Source: Clarireedia homoeocarpa (lineage: Eukaryota > Ascomycota > Leotiomycetes > Helotiales > Rutstroemiaceae). From it: 64,000 nucleotides of DNA. The stretch lies in the NCBI GenBank assembly GCA_001465935.1, contig LNKV01000014.1, positions 62,001 to 126,000 of the forward strand, given 5' to 3'. Of the stretch, positions 25,331 through 36,228 are shown one piece after another. The notes under the pieces were generated by a model that saw nothing but the letters and a program-made list of their open reading frames with translations, was not told the DNA's origin and did not search any database. The position numbers were made by a program, and so were the translations under genes. Position 1 is the first letter of the stretch. Every line of letters starts with the position of its first letter.

Positions 25331-28030
25331 TCACAACCACCACCTAAACTCCTTCGCACTCGGACCGTCCCGTAGCATCTCGGTAGGAATCTCGAGGATG
25401 TTTAAGTGGTGTCCGAGGATTCGATCGCGGCGTCGATTGTCCCATATCATGTAGAGGGAGAGCAGGGCGGCGAGGAGAGCCCCGACGGCGCCGAATGTGG
25501 CGGTTGTTATGAGGGCGGGGAGGTACCTGGAGGACGGGGAAGGGGAGGGCGGTTAGTTGGGTGGTTAGAATAGGGTGTGGGAGTAGGAAAGAGGAGGAAT
25601 GGGAGGAGGGGAGGGGGGAGAGGGAAGAGAGAGAGAGAGGAATGTGGGAGGGAATAGAAGGTGGTAATGTAGATATAACTCACTTCGGCGCATCCTTATT
25701 CAAAAAGATATTACTACTAACCAAACCCATCAAATTCGCCAATGGCACTCCCACCGAACTCAACACCACTCTTCTCCCTTCATTTGGCACATTATTATTA
25801 TACCACGTGCTAAGCAACACACTCGGCGCCGACGTACCCCAACACATCATGAAAGTCGCAAAATAGGCAACCCGTAATTCCTTCTCCACATCAATCGTCG
25901 CATAGATGATGAAGCCGATAAAGGTAAACAGAAAGCCCAACACGATGAACGGACCGCGTCGGAGGGTGTAATCGGATAGAAAAGCAAGGATGAGCAGCAT
26001 AACGGCGCCGGAGATGTTGGGTGCGACGGTGTAGAGATTGGTTTTGATGGTGGAGTAGCCGAGACGGGAGACGATTTGGGGGAGAAAGAGGGAGACGGAT
26101 TGTAAGGGGACGCCGAGACATATTTCGATGGCGAGGAAGGCGTAAGTGGTGGGCTGGCGGAAGATTTGCAGCGAGGTGCGGAGGTTGAAGGGTTCGTTAA
26201 CAGTGGAGGAGGAGTCGACTTGGATGCGATGATGGGCGAGGGCTTTTTCGGTGGGGGTGAGGAAGGAGGCGGTTGAGGCGGATGAGGGGAGGTAGAAGTA
26301 GGCGAAGATGGCGAAGAGGAAGGTGGCGGATCCTTCGACTAGGAAGAGGTAACGCCAGGGGTAGAGGGAGGTGTTTGTTATTTTGAAGCAGGCGACTGCT
26401 AGGAGACCAGAGAACTGAATGGGTTAGTGGTTTGAAGAGGTGTGGATAAAGGAGAGTGAGTGAAAAGGACGCAAAGGATGCAAGAGTGTGAAGAAATGGG
26501 AGAGTTTGAATGATTGGAAGAGTGAAAAAACAAGACAGTCTAAGGGATTGGGACAGTCTAAAGTATCGAGAGAGAATCAAAAGGAGAAAGCATCAAAAAC
26601 TCACGGCCCCCGAGATATTAGACGCAGCATAGACTAGATCTCTCCGTTAGCAGCTCAACAGAACAACACCCAGCACCGAGACAAGACAAGACAAGACAAG
26701 ACGAGACGAGACGAGACGAGACGAAACTTACAAATAGCCAAACGACGAGCCAATTCGCCTCGACGATAGAATGTCGTTAGATAGTAGATGACTAGTGGGA
26801 AGAAGGCGGATTCGGACATGCCTGGGTTGAGAGGGTAAGCCAAGTCAAGTCAAGTCAGGGTGTGAGTTGAGCTGAGTTGAGCTGAGTTGAGTTGATCTGA
26901 GTTGATCTGAGTTGATCTGAGTTGAATACTCTTGATGAACTCAACTCCATCTCATCTTGCCATCTATCCCGAAAGAAGAAAGAGATCACATCGCGACATA
27001 CCCAAAAACCATCTCAAAGCCATCATGCCAGCGAAATTCTGCACCGCGACTAATCCATCAATCAATTCGTCAGTTTCCGTACAGACAACTTGGCAGAAAT
27101 ATAAGACAAACAGAGCAAAAAGAAGGAAAGAAAAGGAAAGGAAAGAAGAACTGACCAGCAAGAATAGTAAAGGATCCAAAACATAACATAAGGATAGGAA
27201 GGACTTTTGCAGGACCGTATTTCTTTCCTAGCATTCCCTGAGGAGAAGTTGGTTAGTTGGAGTGTTTTAAGTATGAAGGGTAATGTGGTATAATGTAATG
27301 TAGTATATAATGTAATGCAATGTAATGTAATATAATGATAATTTGTAAGTTTTTTTTTCTGTTTGGAGATGTGAGGAGTGAGGAGTGACTGAGTGAGGAG
27401 TGAGGAGTGAGGAGTGAGGAGTGAGGAGTGAGGAGTGAGGAGTGAGGAGTGAGGAGTGAGGAGTGAGGAGTGAGGATAGACTTCTATTTCACTTTGGTCT
27501 GTCTGCAGCTTCTCTTTTTCATCTTTGCTTTGGCAGTAGCTTTACTTTACTTTGCCCTCACTTTACCTTCACTTTACCTTCACTTTACCTTCATCTCCAT
27601 CTTCCACCCCTCTCCCTCTCCCCCCCCCCCCCCCCCCTCTCTCCCTCTCCAGTCCCATCTCCACTACTAACAAATCTCCCCCTCCAATACTCACAAAAGG
27701 CAACGCAAAAACCACATAAGGCACATAAAAAACACTCAAAATGACATTCCACTGGCCCTCCTTGAACCGCAAATCCCGCTCCAACCCATCCGTCTTCGCA
27801 TTGCCCAGATTCCCTTTATCCAGCGCATTGAACAGGTACATGCATGCGAGGACGGGGAGGAGGCGGATGTCGAATTTGCGGGTGAGGGCGCGCTCGAGCG
27901 GCGCGGAGGAGGAGATGGTGGTGGCGGATTCGGGATCGATGATGCTGGTGGGGATGGTTTTGCTGTCGGATGTGATGGGGAGGGAGGTGGATGATGGGGT
28001 GGAATCGGAATGCTTGTGGATGGAGGACAT
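25331..28030 (-). CDS. MFS transporter, allantoate permease / ACS family type
   Basis: This is probably a plasma-membrane proton symporter for an organic anion or vitamin. The Dal5/Tna1-type anion:cation symporter family includes allantoate, nicotinate, pantothenate and biotin carriers; the substrate here cannot be told. Seven exons (27695-28030, 27156-27237, 27002-27049, 26732-26821, 26605-26633, 25684-26414, 25331-25526) give 503 aa, normal for the family. All phases fit. The cytosolic N-terminus is Ser/Thr-rich to about residue 50, then KFDIRLLPVLACMYLFNALD and KGNLGNAKTDGLERDL mark TM1 and the family loop. Hydrophobic spans spaced along the rest fit 12 membrane helices. The intron 2 donor is GTCAGT, a weaker site. 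Intron 1 is unusually long (457 bases) and carries a minisatellite. Exon 5 is only 29 bases. Confidence 0.88.
27371..27476. repeat. Heptamer minisatellite (GTGAGGA)n inside MFS intron 1
   Basis: About fifteen copies of a seven-base unit read GTGAGGA on the plus strand (TCCTCAC on the sense strand of the transporter), with one interruption near 27389. It lies within the 457-base intron 27238-27694. The same intron also has a 17-18 base C run near 27620-27637 and ACTTTACCTTC repeats. Confidence 0.9.
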
Positions 28031-28464
28031 TTTTGGAGGGAAGAACAATTTGTACACAAGGATGAGAAGAACAAGAACAAGAAGAGAAGAGCAGAGCAGA
28101 GCACAGCAGAGCACAGCAGAGCAGAGCAGAAGAGAGTGCGACGACTACCTAGGAGATCAAGATATATTTATTACAATCATTTATTTAGCAATACATCGCA
28201 CAGCTTGACTTCATATCATGTCCACATCCACCTACCTCGTGCGTAAATGATCGCTCGCTCCCTTATCGCAAAAGGCCTTTGTTTTCGTCTTGGACTTCTC
28301 CCGATAACTTGATGTACGTACAACGTAGATAGATATCAACTTATCATCCATCGGGGATTTACTCATAACGTGCAGTATCCGAATCTTGGAATCAGCTTTT
28401 CACAACGAACCAACCAACCAACCATCACACATCAAGCTCCAACGACGCTTATCGCAAGAACTCT

Positions 28465-28510
28465 CCCACCCCCAACCGCCAACCCCCAACCCCCAACCCC
28501 AACCCCACCC
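28465..28510. repeat. C-rich (CCCCAA)n-type tract, possible G-quadruplex on minus strand
   Basis: Runs of three to five C separated by AA or by ACC give, on the minus strand, at least six closely spaced G runs with two-base loops. Such spacing can form a G-quadruplex. The unit resembles CCCCCAA repeats, not the fungal telomere repeat CCCTAA. Confidence 0.7.
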
Positions 28511-29188
28511 GATAGAACGACCCCATGAAGAAGTCGCAGAAGCCAATAGGACGACTCCCACCGTGGACGATGTGACAATCTCCGGCAATTATCCGCATCT
28601 GACCCGTCCACTTACACTGACTTACCCGCAATTGCCCCGCGCTCTCTGCGATAATCCCTGATGCGACCCGAGAACCCTTTTTTTTTTTTTTTGTTTTTTT
28701 TTTTTTTTGAACTCTCGGAAAGATAAGAGAAGAGATGGGCATTTCGATGAGAGGGTGCCGTGCGAAAGGAAAAAAGTGTTGCTCAGATGAATATACTCCG
28801 GTATATATAAACTGTGACTTGTCATGACTCGCGACGTGTGACTGAAATTTTTTCAGGACCAAGTAAGCGGAAGCGGAAATGAAAGAGCTTCCTTCTCTTC
28901 CTTAGTGCTTCTATTCATTCGTCCCCCAGTTGGCATGTTCTGATTTTGGTGAGACATACCACGGAAATTGATGGGCGGCAATCTTCAGCACAACCTCAAG
29001 ATAATCCGAAGGGTTCGAAAAAGACTCGATGGAACAAATCTGGAAGCAAAAAAGGCAAAAGGAATATATCGGAATTGTCTAAGACTGCACTGTAGGTAAG
29101 ACAATACATACTCAACCCCACGTGAAGCAGCATATCACATATGACGTCATTGTTACAATTATAGCCGTTTCGAGGGACTGGACGAAGT

Positions 29189-29314
29189 AGGGACTTGAGG
29201 GACTTGAGGGACTTGAGGGACTTGAGGGACTTGAGGAGCTTTTCGACCAAGGCCGGCTGGCTGCTCTGGCTGATTGACTGAGTGAGGAGTGAGGAGTGAG
29301 GAGTGAGGAGTGAG
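29189..29314. repeat. Two adjacent tandem repeats: GGGACTTGA and GTGAGGA
   Basis: Positions 29189-29236 hold about five copies of the nine-base unit GGGACTTGA. Positions 29280-29314 hold about five copies of the same heptamer GTGAGGA seen in the MFS intron 1.8 kb away. Confidence 0.85.
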
Positions 29315-29647
29315 TCTTGGAATCTGGAAATGTAGAATGGCAAATGGAAGAAGTGGAATGTTTGAGGTGAGTCGAGACTGGTCAGGTCAGCAGCAACTTA
29401 GAGCTGAATGCTGACTGGGCGTACAAAGGGAAAGAAAGACACAATACTCAGTAGACTGTCGTCCAGCTTTGCTCTGCCGTGTCAATCGTAACAGTTAAAG
29501 TAGTAATGTAATACTTGGGTGGTGGCCCAGGACTGGCTCATTCGTAGATACAACGACACGCACATCCAGAACGGCAATAGCCCACTCCTGGATTGAAAAA
29601 GGAGGTGTCGTCGAATGAAAAACTGCTCATCTCATAGGGTGGATGTG

Positions 29648-29722
29648 TGGAGGGTGTTAGAGGGGGGTGTTAAAGGGTGTTGGAGGGTGTTAGAGGCTGT
29701 TAGAGGGTGTTAAAGGGTGGAA
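29648..29722. repeat. Degenerate GGGTGTTAGA repeat
   Basis: Seven or so copies of a ten-base GGGTGTTAGA/AAA unit occur with point changes between copies. Confidence 0.8.
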
Positions 29723-30892
29723 AAGGGTGAGCAAAGAGGCTGATTTTGGTTCCTGCAGCCATCGAACCATTTTCTGCCAGTTTTAAAAAGTCAGAGTGGT
29801 GAATGACCTCTTTGTTGGAGCTTTCAATCTTCAATCTTCAGCCCAGGAGCTGAATAATCATGTACAGCTGTCGCAATGTGGGCTTTCTCGCAAGATAATT
29901 GGATCTCGTGCATCTCCAGATTCCAGAAGTTTCCCAGCCCAACAAGGATGTGCTACGGATTAGGGGTATTTTCTTCTTTTCATAACGATGTGATACCAAC
30001 TACGAAATGATGTGTGATGTGTGATGGTGGTGTGTTGTGTAACCCACCCCTTTCGAAGCCACAAGCTTCTAACTCTGTTCGAACATGTCGGATAAAATCT
30101 AGACCGTTGAAGGTCTACCAGACAGAAAGAGAGAAGAAGAAGAAAAAAAGCGGATTTCCCAGAAGCTAGACTAATTTGGATTGATTTGGATTTGGCTTCT
30201 CCGTAGATTAGAATGAAATCATGAATGAATGAATGAATCGTCATGATGGCCTCATTTTCATAAAACCAAAGGGTTTTCCCAGGACATAGCCGTATCGTGC
30301 ATCCGTTTCTTCCCAAGGGTCAGGATTCTTAGGAACGAAAGCTTCTTTTACGGCGCACGGTCAATCAGCCGGGCTTCGACCGTGGATTTGGTGGCTTGGG
30401 AGAATGTGCTGGTACAGTGCTTCCGTACTTGCACGAAGGAATGACGATGAGCTTTTGTTCCGACGGGCAAAGAAAAACGAAAAAGGAAAAAGCTTGGAAG
30501 CCCGCCAGAACTTTGTTACATTACATACGAAGTAGCGCTGCATGCTGGCCGACCTTTTTCGAGTTGTCAGATTAGGCGTTCAGGCCGGTCGATAGGTTGC
30601 TTGATAGGTTCGGTCGCTTCGGTCGGCTTACGAAGTATGTTTGGGGACTTGTGAGGCTTGGAGCGTGATGGACGATGGATGATAGGTAATGCCGGATGCC
30701 GAAAATGACGTATTTTCTGAATCACAGGATGCCAGGGCAGCGATGCTTTGTAATGTGTACAATCTTATATTGTGGCAAGGTGAGCCTCATTTTGGAATGT
30801 GGTGTGGTAGATAGATTACTTCCGTAGATAGGTTGGCTATCAGGTGAGGGAAACGTGGGATATGGGTTAAGGATATCCCCTTGCTGTACAAA

Positions 30893-30976
30893 GACAATGC
30901 GACAATGCGACAATGCGACAATGGAACAATGCAGACAATGCGACAATGCGACAATGCAACAATGCAGACAATGCGT
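30893..30976. repeat. GACAATGCG-type tandem repeat
   Basis: About ten copies of a nine-base unit ACAATGCGA occur, with variants ACAATGGA and ACAATGCAG, next to the ACAAAGACAATGCG start. Confidence 0.85.
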
Positions 30977-31351
30977 GCGTGCGATGGAAGGCGGTGATGC
31001 CGAGTTGTGAATGACCTCCCCCAACCTTGGGAATAGAATCTAGAATCGATTTCTACCACTTCCATGTCTGCCACCACTTCCATGTCTGCTGTCTGCCACC
31101 ACTTCCATGTCTTCCGAGATACTCACCATTGCCATTGCCTCTCCTTCTCCTAGCAATCCGTACCAGTACCCTTTTGCCCTCTTGCTCGCGTTCTCCCTTG
31201 AACTCTAGAACCAAAGCCGTTAGTTCTACGAGTAGTGTCATGTACTGTGCGGTATCGCGCATGCATAGAATGAATTACTTGTACGAAGGACTTCTTCGCG
31301 CAGACCATACCAAGCCTTATACCGTATGTATGTATGTATGTATGTACGTAC

Positions 31352-31404
31352 AAAGTAGATTAACAAAGTAGATCAACCAAGTAGATCAACCAAGTAGATC
31401 AACA
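31352..31404. repeat. 13-base tandem repeat (CAACCAAGTAGAT)
   Basis: Four imperfect copies of a 13-base unit with AAAGTAGAT/CAAGTAGAT cores occur, directly after a TATG microsatellite at 31325-31345. Confidence 0.85.
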
Positions 31405-31427
31405 AAGATAGCTCTTTCCTCGAGCTG

Positions 31428-31553
31428 CTCCTACTGCTACTGCTACTGCTACTCTATTCCTACTGCTACTGCTACTGCTACTACTACTGCTACTACTCCT
31501 ACTACTCCTACTACTCCTACTACTGCTACTACTCCTACTACTGCTACGGCTAA
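31428..31553. repeat. Compound trinucleotide repeat (CTA/CTG/CTC)
   Basis: About 40 triplets of CTA, CTG and CTC in mixed order, beginning after CTCGAGCTGCTC. Either strand reads open in some frames only because of the three-base period. No flanking gene uses it. Confidence 0.85.
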
Positions 31554-31802
31554 CTGTTGGACTGCGACCTGCTTGCTTGAGGGCTGCTGAACGAGGGGTC
31601 GAAAGCCATCTTTTCCTTTGGTGCGGGTAGTTCTGCTTCCTACCGCTAGCCACCACGCACACCACGCACACCACGCACACACCACGCACTTCATAGGGGG
31701 CGACGGGGCGACGAGGAGACGAGGGGAATAAGGTCGGGACAGGTACGACTCTGACTACTCTGTACTGTTGTATTTCAAATCCGACCTCCAACTTCCAGCT
31801 CC

Positions 31803-31862
31803 CACCTCTCAACTCCCAACTCCCAACTCCCAACTCCCAACTCCCAACCCCCAACCCCCAAC
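31803..31862. repeat. (CAACTCC)n / (CAACCCC)n heptamer repeat
   Basis: About eight copies of a seven-base unit occur, the last three changed to CAACCCC. On the minus strand these are GGAGTTG/GGGGTTG units. Confidence 0.8.
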
Positions 31863-33266
31863 CCTGGATTGACATCAGAGCCAGCCCGACGCCGACCTTC
31901 TCCCTTCCCCCCTTTGCCCTTTGCCCGTCCGCCAAACAACACGTCCAAGGTCAATGTACCAATGTACCAATTTACACGGTCAAGTATAGGACGAAAATAA
32001 AAGTCACGTAAAATAAAGCCAAGCCAAGTAAAATCAAATGAAATCAAGGGAAATGCAAATAATCTCTTTCTTCTTTCTTCTTTCTCTCCTTCTCTCCCTT
32101 CTTTCTTTCTTTCCTTCTTTCCTTCCTTCTTTCTTTCGTCCTTCTTCACTGCAATCCACCCACCACCACTCCACTCAACCCACATCGACTTGTCCCCTCC
32201 AAAAAATCCGTCCAAAATCCGTCCAAAACCAGTCCAAAGCCCGCTTTAAGCTTCAGATCCCGCTGTTTCGCACTTATACTTTTGCACTTCGTACATCGTT
32301 CCCTGCAGCACAAGTGCAAGGTCGGCATGCTCATCTAATCCCAAAGGAGCAATAATTCTACCCATCTCACTTCGACCGGCCTTCCCTTTCCATAACCAGC
32401 AACCGTCAGTTCTTCCAGCTAACATAAGCAGCGACTGGCAAAGAATTTCTGTCCCTCGGTGACGATTTTTTGTTGACAGCGCCGCCCCATCCAAAAGTCG
32501 AGAGAAAAGTGAGAATACCCTGAAACCAGTGTTGGTCCTACTCCCGCCCTTTTCCTCACCATCACCAGAAAAAAAAAAACAAAAACAAAATAAAAAAAAA
32601 TAAAAATATCAAATTCCCTCGCCTCAGCTCTATCTATCTATCCACTCCACTCTACATATCCCCGTCTCAAATCCGTCATCGAAACCCACAGCAATTATAA
32701 TACTTCGTCCGTTAATATCCATACACATACACACACTCTCTCACTCACTCACTCACACGCACGCACACACTACCCTACCCTACCACGACTACGTACCCGA
32801 CTATCACTCGCAAATCATTCGATTCTCCCTCTCATGCCTGCGAGCGAGTAACGCGGGTTTGCCAGCTTCCTATCCATACTTGCTGATTCAGCACCACCCC
32901 GAGAGTGTTCAAATCCATTATCGAACTAGGATCAAGCCTTTTGCTTTGCTCTGCTCTATTCGACTTGACTCGACTCGACTCGACTCGACTCTGTTTTACT
33001 CGACTCTGCCCTTTCGTGGCCCGATTATTGAGACATCGACACTCGGGGAAAAAAAGGGCCAAGAAGCATTGAGAAGTCATCGACGAGAAAAAAAACCCGT
33101 TTATTTTGCACCATTCACCTGTCGTGATCACAGAGGGGGGAAAAAGTGAAAGATCCACTCTCGAATACCAGACATCATTTAACCACGTCCTCCCTGCTTC
33201 TCTTCACTTGGACAACTATATCCTCATTTCAAACTCCACGACTCGTTGTGTCGCACGTCACGGACG

Positions 33267-33400
33267 ATGGCAGCAACTGTCTCCCAATAATAAGACAAGA
33301 GGTATTTTGGGTTGTTCTGGAAGTTCTGGAAACGTTCTATATACAGCAAAGAAGCGTCATTGTGGGCAGACTCATGCGCGTCAACCACCATGGTAACTAA
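33267..33400 (+). promoter_or_regulatory. Two upstream ORFs before the tyrosine phosphatase
   Basis: uORF1 at 33267-33290 (ATG to TAA) encodes seven residues, MAATVSQ. uORF2 at 33374-33400 encodes eight residues, MRVNHHGN, and overlaps the main ATG at 33390 in another frame, ending ten bases past its first base. The main start has a better context (ACCACCATGG). If the transcript begins upstream of 33267, both could lower or control phosphatase translation. Confidence 0.55.
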
Positions 33401-36228
33401 GACAACTACGAGACCTTCACCAAGGTCATCATCTTCCCACTCGCACTCCTACTCGCAATCACAGCGAATCTCTTCCAAACCATCCTCGACAACTACAACT
33501 ACCGCAATTATGAGCCCCACAGCAGGGAGGGTGCCTGTGGCAGTAGGGCAGCCAGTGCCACCCACTTCGTCTGCTTTACGATCGCCAGGTACCCAAGGGG
33601 AACAAGTCCGCCCACCTAGTCCCAATTATTTCGGTCTTGTAGTAGATCCAACTAGCAATCCTAGGGATTCCAATATGCTTCCAAAGGAGAATTGGAGCCC
33701 TACCACTTCTTCCATTGTGGGTGCAATATTCGCAACAACCATTTCCTTTGATGAAGTCATGCTAACTCCTCATGTTTCAGTTCTCATTCGGTGTGGCTTC
33801 GCCAGAACGGCTGCCCATTGATGCGAATCCCGAGTTCGAAGCCTTCAAGAAACAATCGGAATCGAACAACAAATTTAACTTGAGCCATGGGGGTTTAGCT
33901 AACTTCTCCATGAGCCTGAGTCCGTCACATCTGCGATCAAAGAATGATAAGAACCCCTCAAATTCTCACGTTAACCCGCCCTCTCCAAAGTCTGGTCCAA
34001 AGCGAAAGGAAGCTTCAGTGAATGAACCCGACGTTGATAGTGAACAAGACTCGGCATACGTATCCTCCTCCGAAAGAGCCTCAACCTCCTCAATGCACGC
34101 CCCTTCTTTCTTCGATTTTCCCAGGCAGATGTCCCCTGCGAGTTTTGGGTCTGGCATGTCACCAATTCAAAGGAACGTTCTGTCACATCTTGACGACCGA
34201 CACCCAAGACTTTCTCTCCCACAAAACAAAGCCGATCCTCCATCTCCACGCGCCAGAACACTGCAGAAAAGTTCCCATCAGCGTGCGGATACATTACCGC
34301 TAACTTTCGACGATGCTCCTGCCATGATGACACCGTCGCAACTGAAAGAGATGATGGACCGACTACCCTCGTCGCAATTCTTAATACTGGATTGTCGAGC
34401 TTCGAATTACTTTTCAGATTCTCGCATATATGGAGCTCTCAACCTGTGCATACCCACAACACTGTTGAAGCGACCTTCTTTTACCCTGCAAAAACTACAA
34501 GATACTTTTACCAATGAGGAGGAGAAAAAGAAGTTTTCGAAGTGGAGAATGACCAAATATATCATTGCGTATGACGCCACGTCCTCGGAGAAGAAGGATG
34601 CTGGTGTGGTTATCAACAGTTTGGGGAAATTCACAAATGAAGGTTGGAACGGATCAAGACATATCTTGAAGGGTGGATTTGAGGCATTTGCCAGTCTCTT
34701 CCCTCAAAGCATCGACCGGGCAGCGGCGCAAACGAATCAATCGTCCAGAATAAATCTTACACTTGGAACAAAATTGTCCGATGTAGCACCAGTTGCAGGA
34801 GGGTGTGTAATGCCAAAGACAAAGAGCGCAGTAAATCCATTTTTCAGCAACATTCGTCAGAATCAAGACTTGATTGGGGGAGTGGGTCAAATGGACGTCA
34901 AAGTGCCAGAAGAGCTCGCTCATGACGAATCGGCGATGAAAATCGTGCCGAGGTGGTTAAAGAAAGCTGCACAGAAAGAAGATCATGGAAAACTTGTTTC
35001 AGACAAGTTCTTAAATATTGAGATCGCAGAGCAGAAGAGAATGACCAAGGCATTGACTTCCGGAGTCACTTATGGTACGCCAGCACCGGGTTCGAAGGAT
35101 GTTCAGATTGCGGGTGTTGAAAAGGGTGGAAAGAACAGATACAACAATATCTGGCCGTTTGAGCATACCCGAGTGAGGCTCCAAGGGAAGGCGGAAGGTG
35201 CTTGTGACTATGTCAACGCCAGTCATGTCAAGGCTTCGAGAAGTAATAAGCATTATATTGCTTCACAAGGACCCATGCCTGCCACTTTCGAGGTAAGGCT
35301 TTTTTTTTTTTGGTTTTGTTCCCAGCCTTCTGTGTAAATCATGACTAATTTTCATATTTAGGACTTCTGGAGTGTCATCTGGGAACAGGATGTGAGAGTC
35401 ATTGTTATGCTGACAGCCGAGTCTGAAGGCGGTCAACTGAAATGTCATTCTTACTGGTCAAGCAATGACTATGGTCATCTAAAGCTCAAAGCTTTATCGG
35501 AGAAGAAAGTCTCTCTGGATCCTACGAGACGTCGAAATTCCACTGATCGCCGAGACTCCGCCCGCCGCCGAACAACCACAAGTGTCGAGAATGCGGTACC
35601 CTCACCAACAAACGAAGCTCCCTATGCCATTGTACGAAAATTCACTCTATCCCACGCCGCCCATCCTTTCACGCCAATGCGCGAAATCACCCAAATCCAT
35701 TATTCATCCTGGCCAGATTTTGGTGCCCCGGCGGAACCTGGTCAGCTTTTAGCTCTTGTTCAGCTCAGCAATCTCATGCAACACGCCGCTTCGTCTGCCA
35801 CCCAATCACCACGATCAGATGATCCTGAAGAGGAGGAAGAAACACGACCGATGCTCGTTCACTGTAGCGCTGGATGTGGTCGTACTGGAACTTTCTGTAC
35901 CGTCGATTCTGTTATCGATATGTTAAAACGCCAACGCAAAGAAGCAAGGAGTGGAGTCACACCAATGGAGTTTACATCTTCAAACGATGGCGATTACTTG
36001 GCACACAGGATACCTAAGATGGATTGGATCTTTGATCAAGATCTGGATCTCATCGAAAAGACGGTAGAGGACTTCCGAGGCCAAAGATTAAGCATGGTTC
36101 AAAGCTTAAAGCAATACGTTTTATGCTACGAAACTGTGCTTGAATGGATCTCGCAACAACATAGTGGCAACCCCGGAATAAAGGGATACAGAGATAGAAG
36201 TGGCAGTGTTGGTGAAATCATAGCTTAG
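33390..36228 (+). CDS. Protein tyrosine phosphatase with N-terminal rhodanese-like domain (Pyp1/Ptp2 type)
   Basis: This is a cytoplasmic/nuclear phosphatase of the yeast Ptp2/Ptp3 and fission-yeast Pyp1/Pyp2 type, which inactivate stress MAP kinases of the Hog1/Sty1 class; that role is inferred from the family. Exons 33390-33716, 33781-35292 and 35362-36228 give 901 aa. The first intron uses a weaker GTGGGT donor. The N-terminus is Ser/Thr/Pro-rich. A rhodanese-like domain (about 294-400; QFLILDCRASNYFSDSRIYG) lacks the catalytic Cys: the active-site loop reads YDATSS (374-378), so it is probably a kinase-binding module. The PTP domain (about 545-885) has KNRYNN, WPDFG with Asp732, and the P-loop HCSAGCGRTG with Cys781 and its Arg, so it looks active. 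A Ser/Arg-rich insert (about residues 660-695) interrupts the domain. Confidence 0.93.

Larger units (their letters stand above)
28031..33389. other. 5.4-kb non-coding, repeat-dense region
   Basis: Between the MFS start and the phosphatase start I find no supportable gene. All open frames are short, overlap on both strands and lie in simple sequence. At least ten distinct short tandem repeats are scattered through it; the main ones are listed separately. The part nearest the phosphatase (32080-33389) is C/T-rich with CTCA, CACA and ACTCG repeats and is probably that gene's promoter and long leader. A non-coding RNA is possible but nothing in the sequence demonstrates one. Confidence 0.6.

Noticed and set aside
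27371..27476. Regular short repeats that could suggest a CRISPR-like array
   Set aside because: Units are seven bases without spacers, in a fungal intron. This is a minisatellite.
28672..28709. T runs resembling a poly(A) tail of a minus-strand retrocopy
   Set aside because: No coding remnant is next to it and no target-site duplication is visible; homopolymer runs are common in this region.
31399..32215. Open frames rich in Ser/Arg, Val/Ala or WELGVGS repeats
   Set aside because: They are translations of trinucleotide and heptamer repeats and are open in several frames at once.
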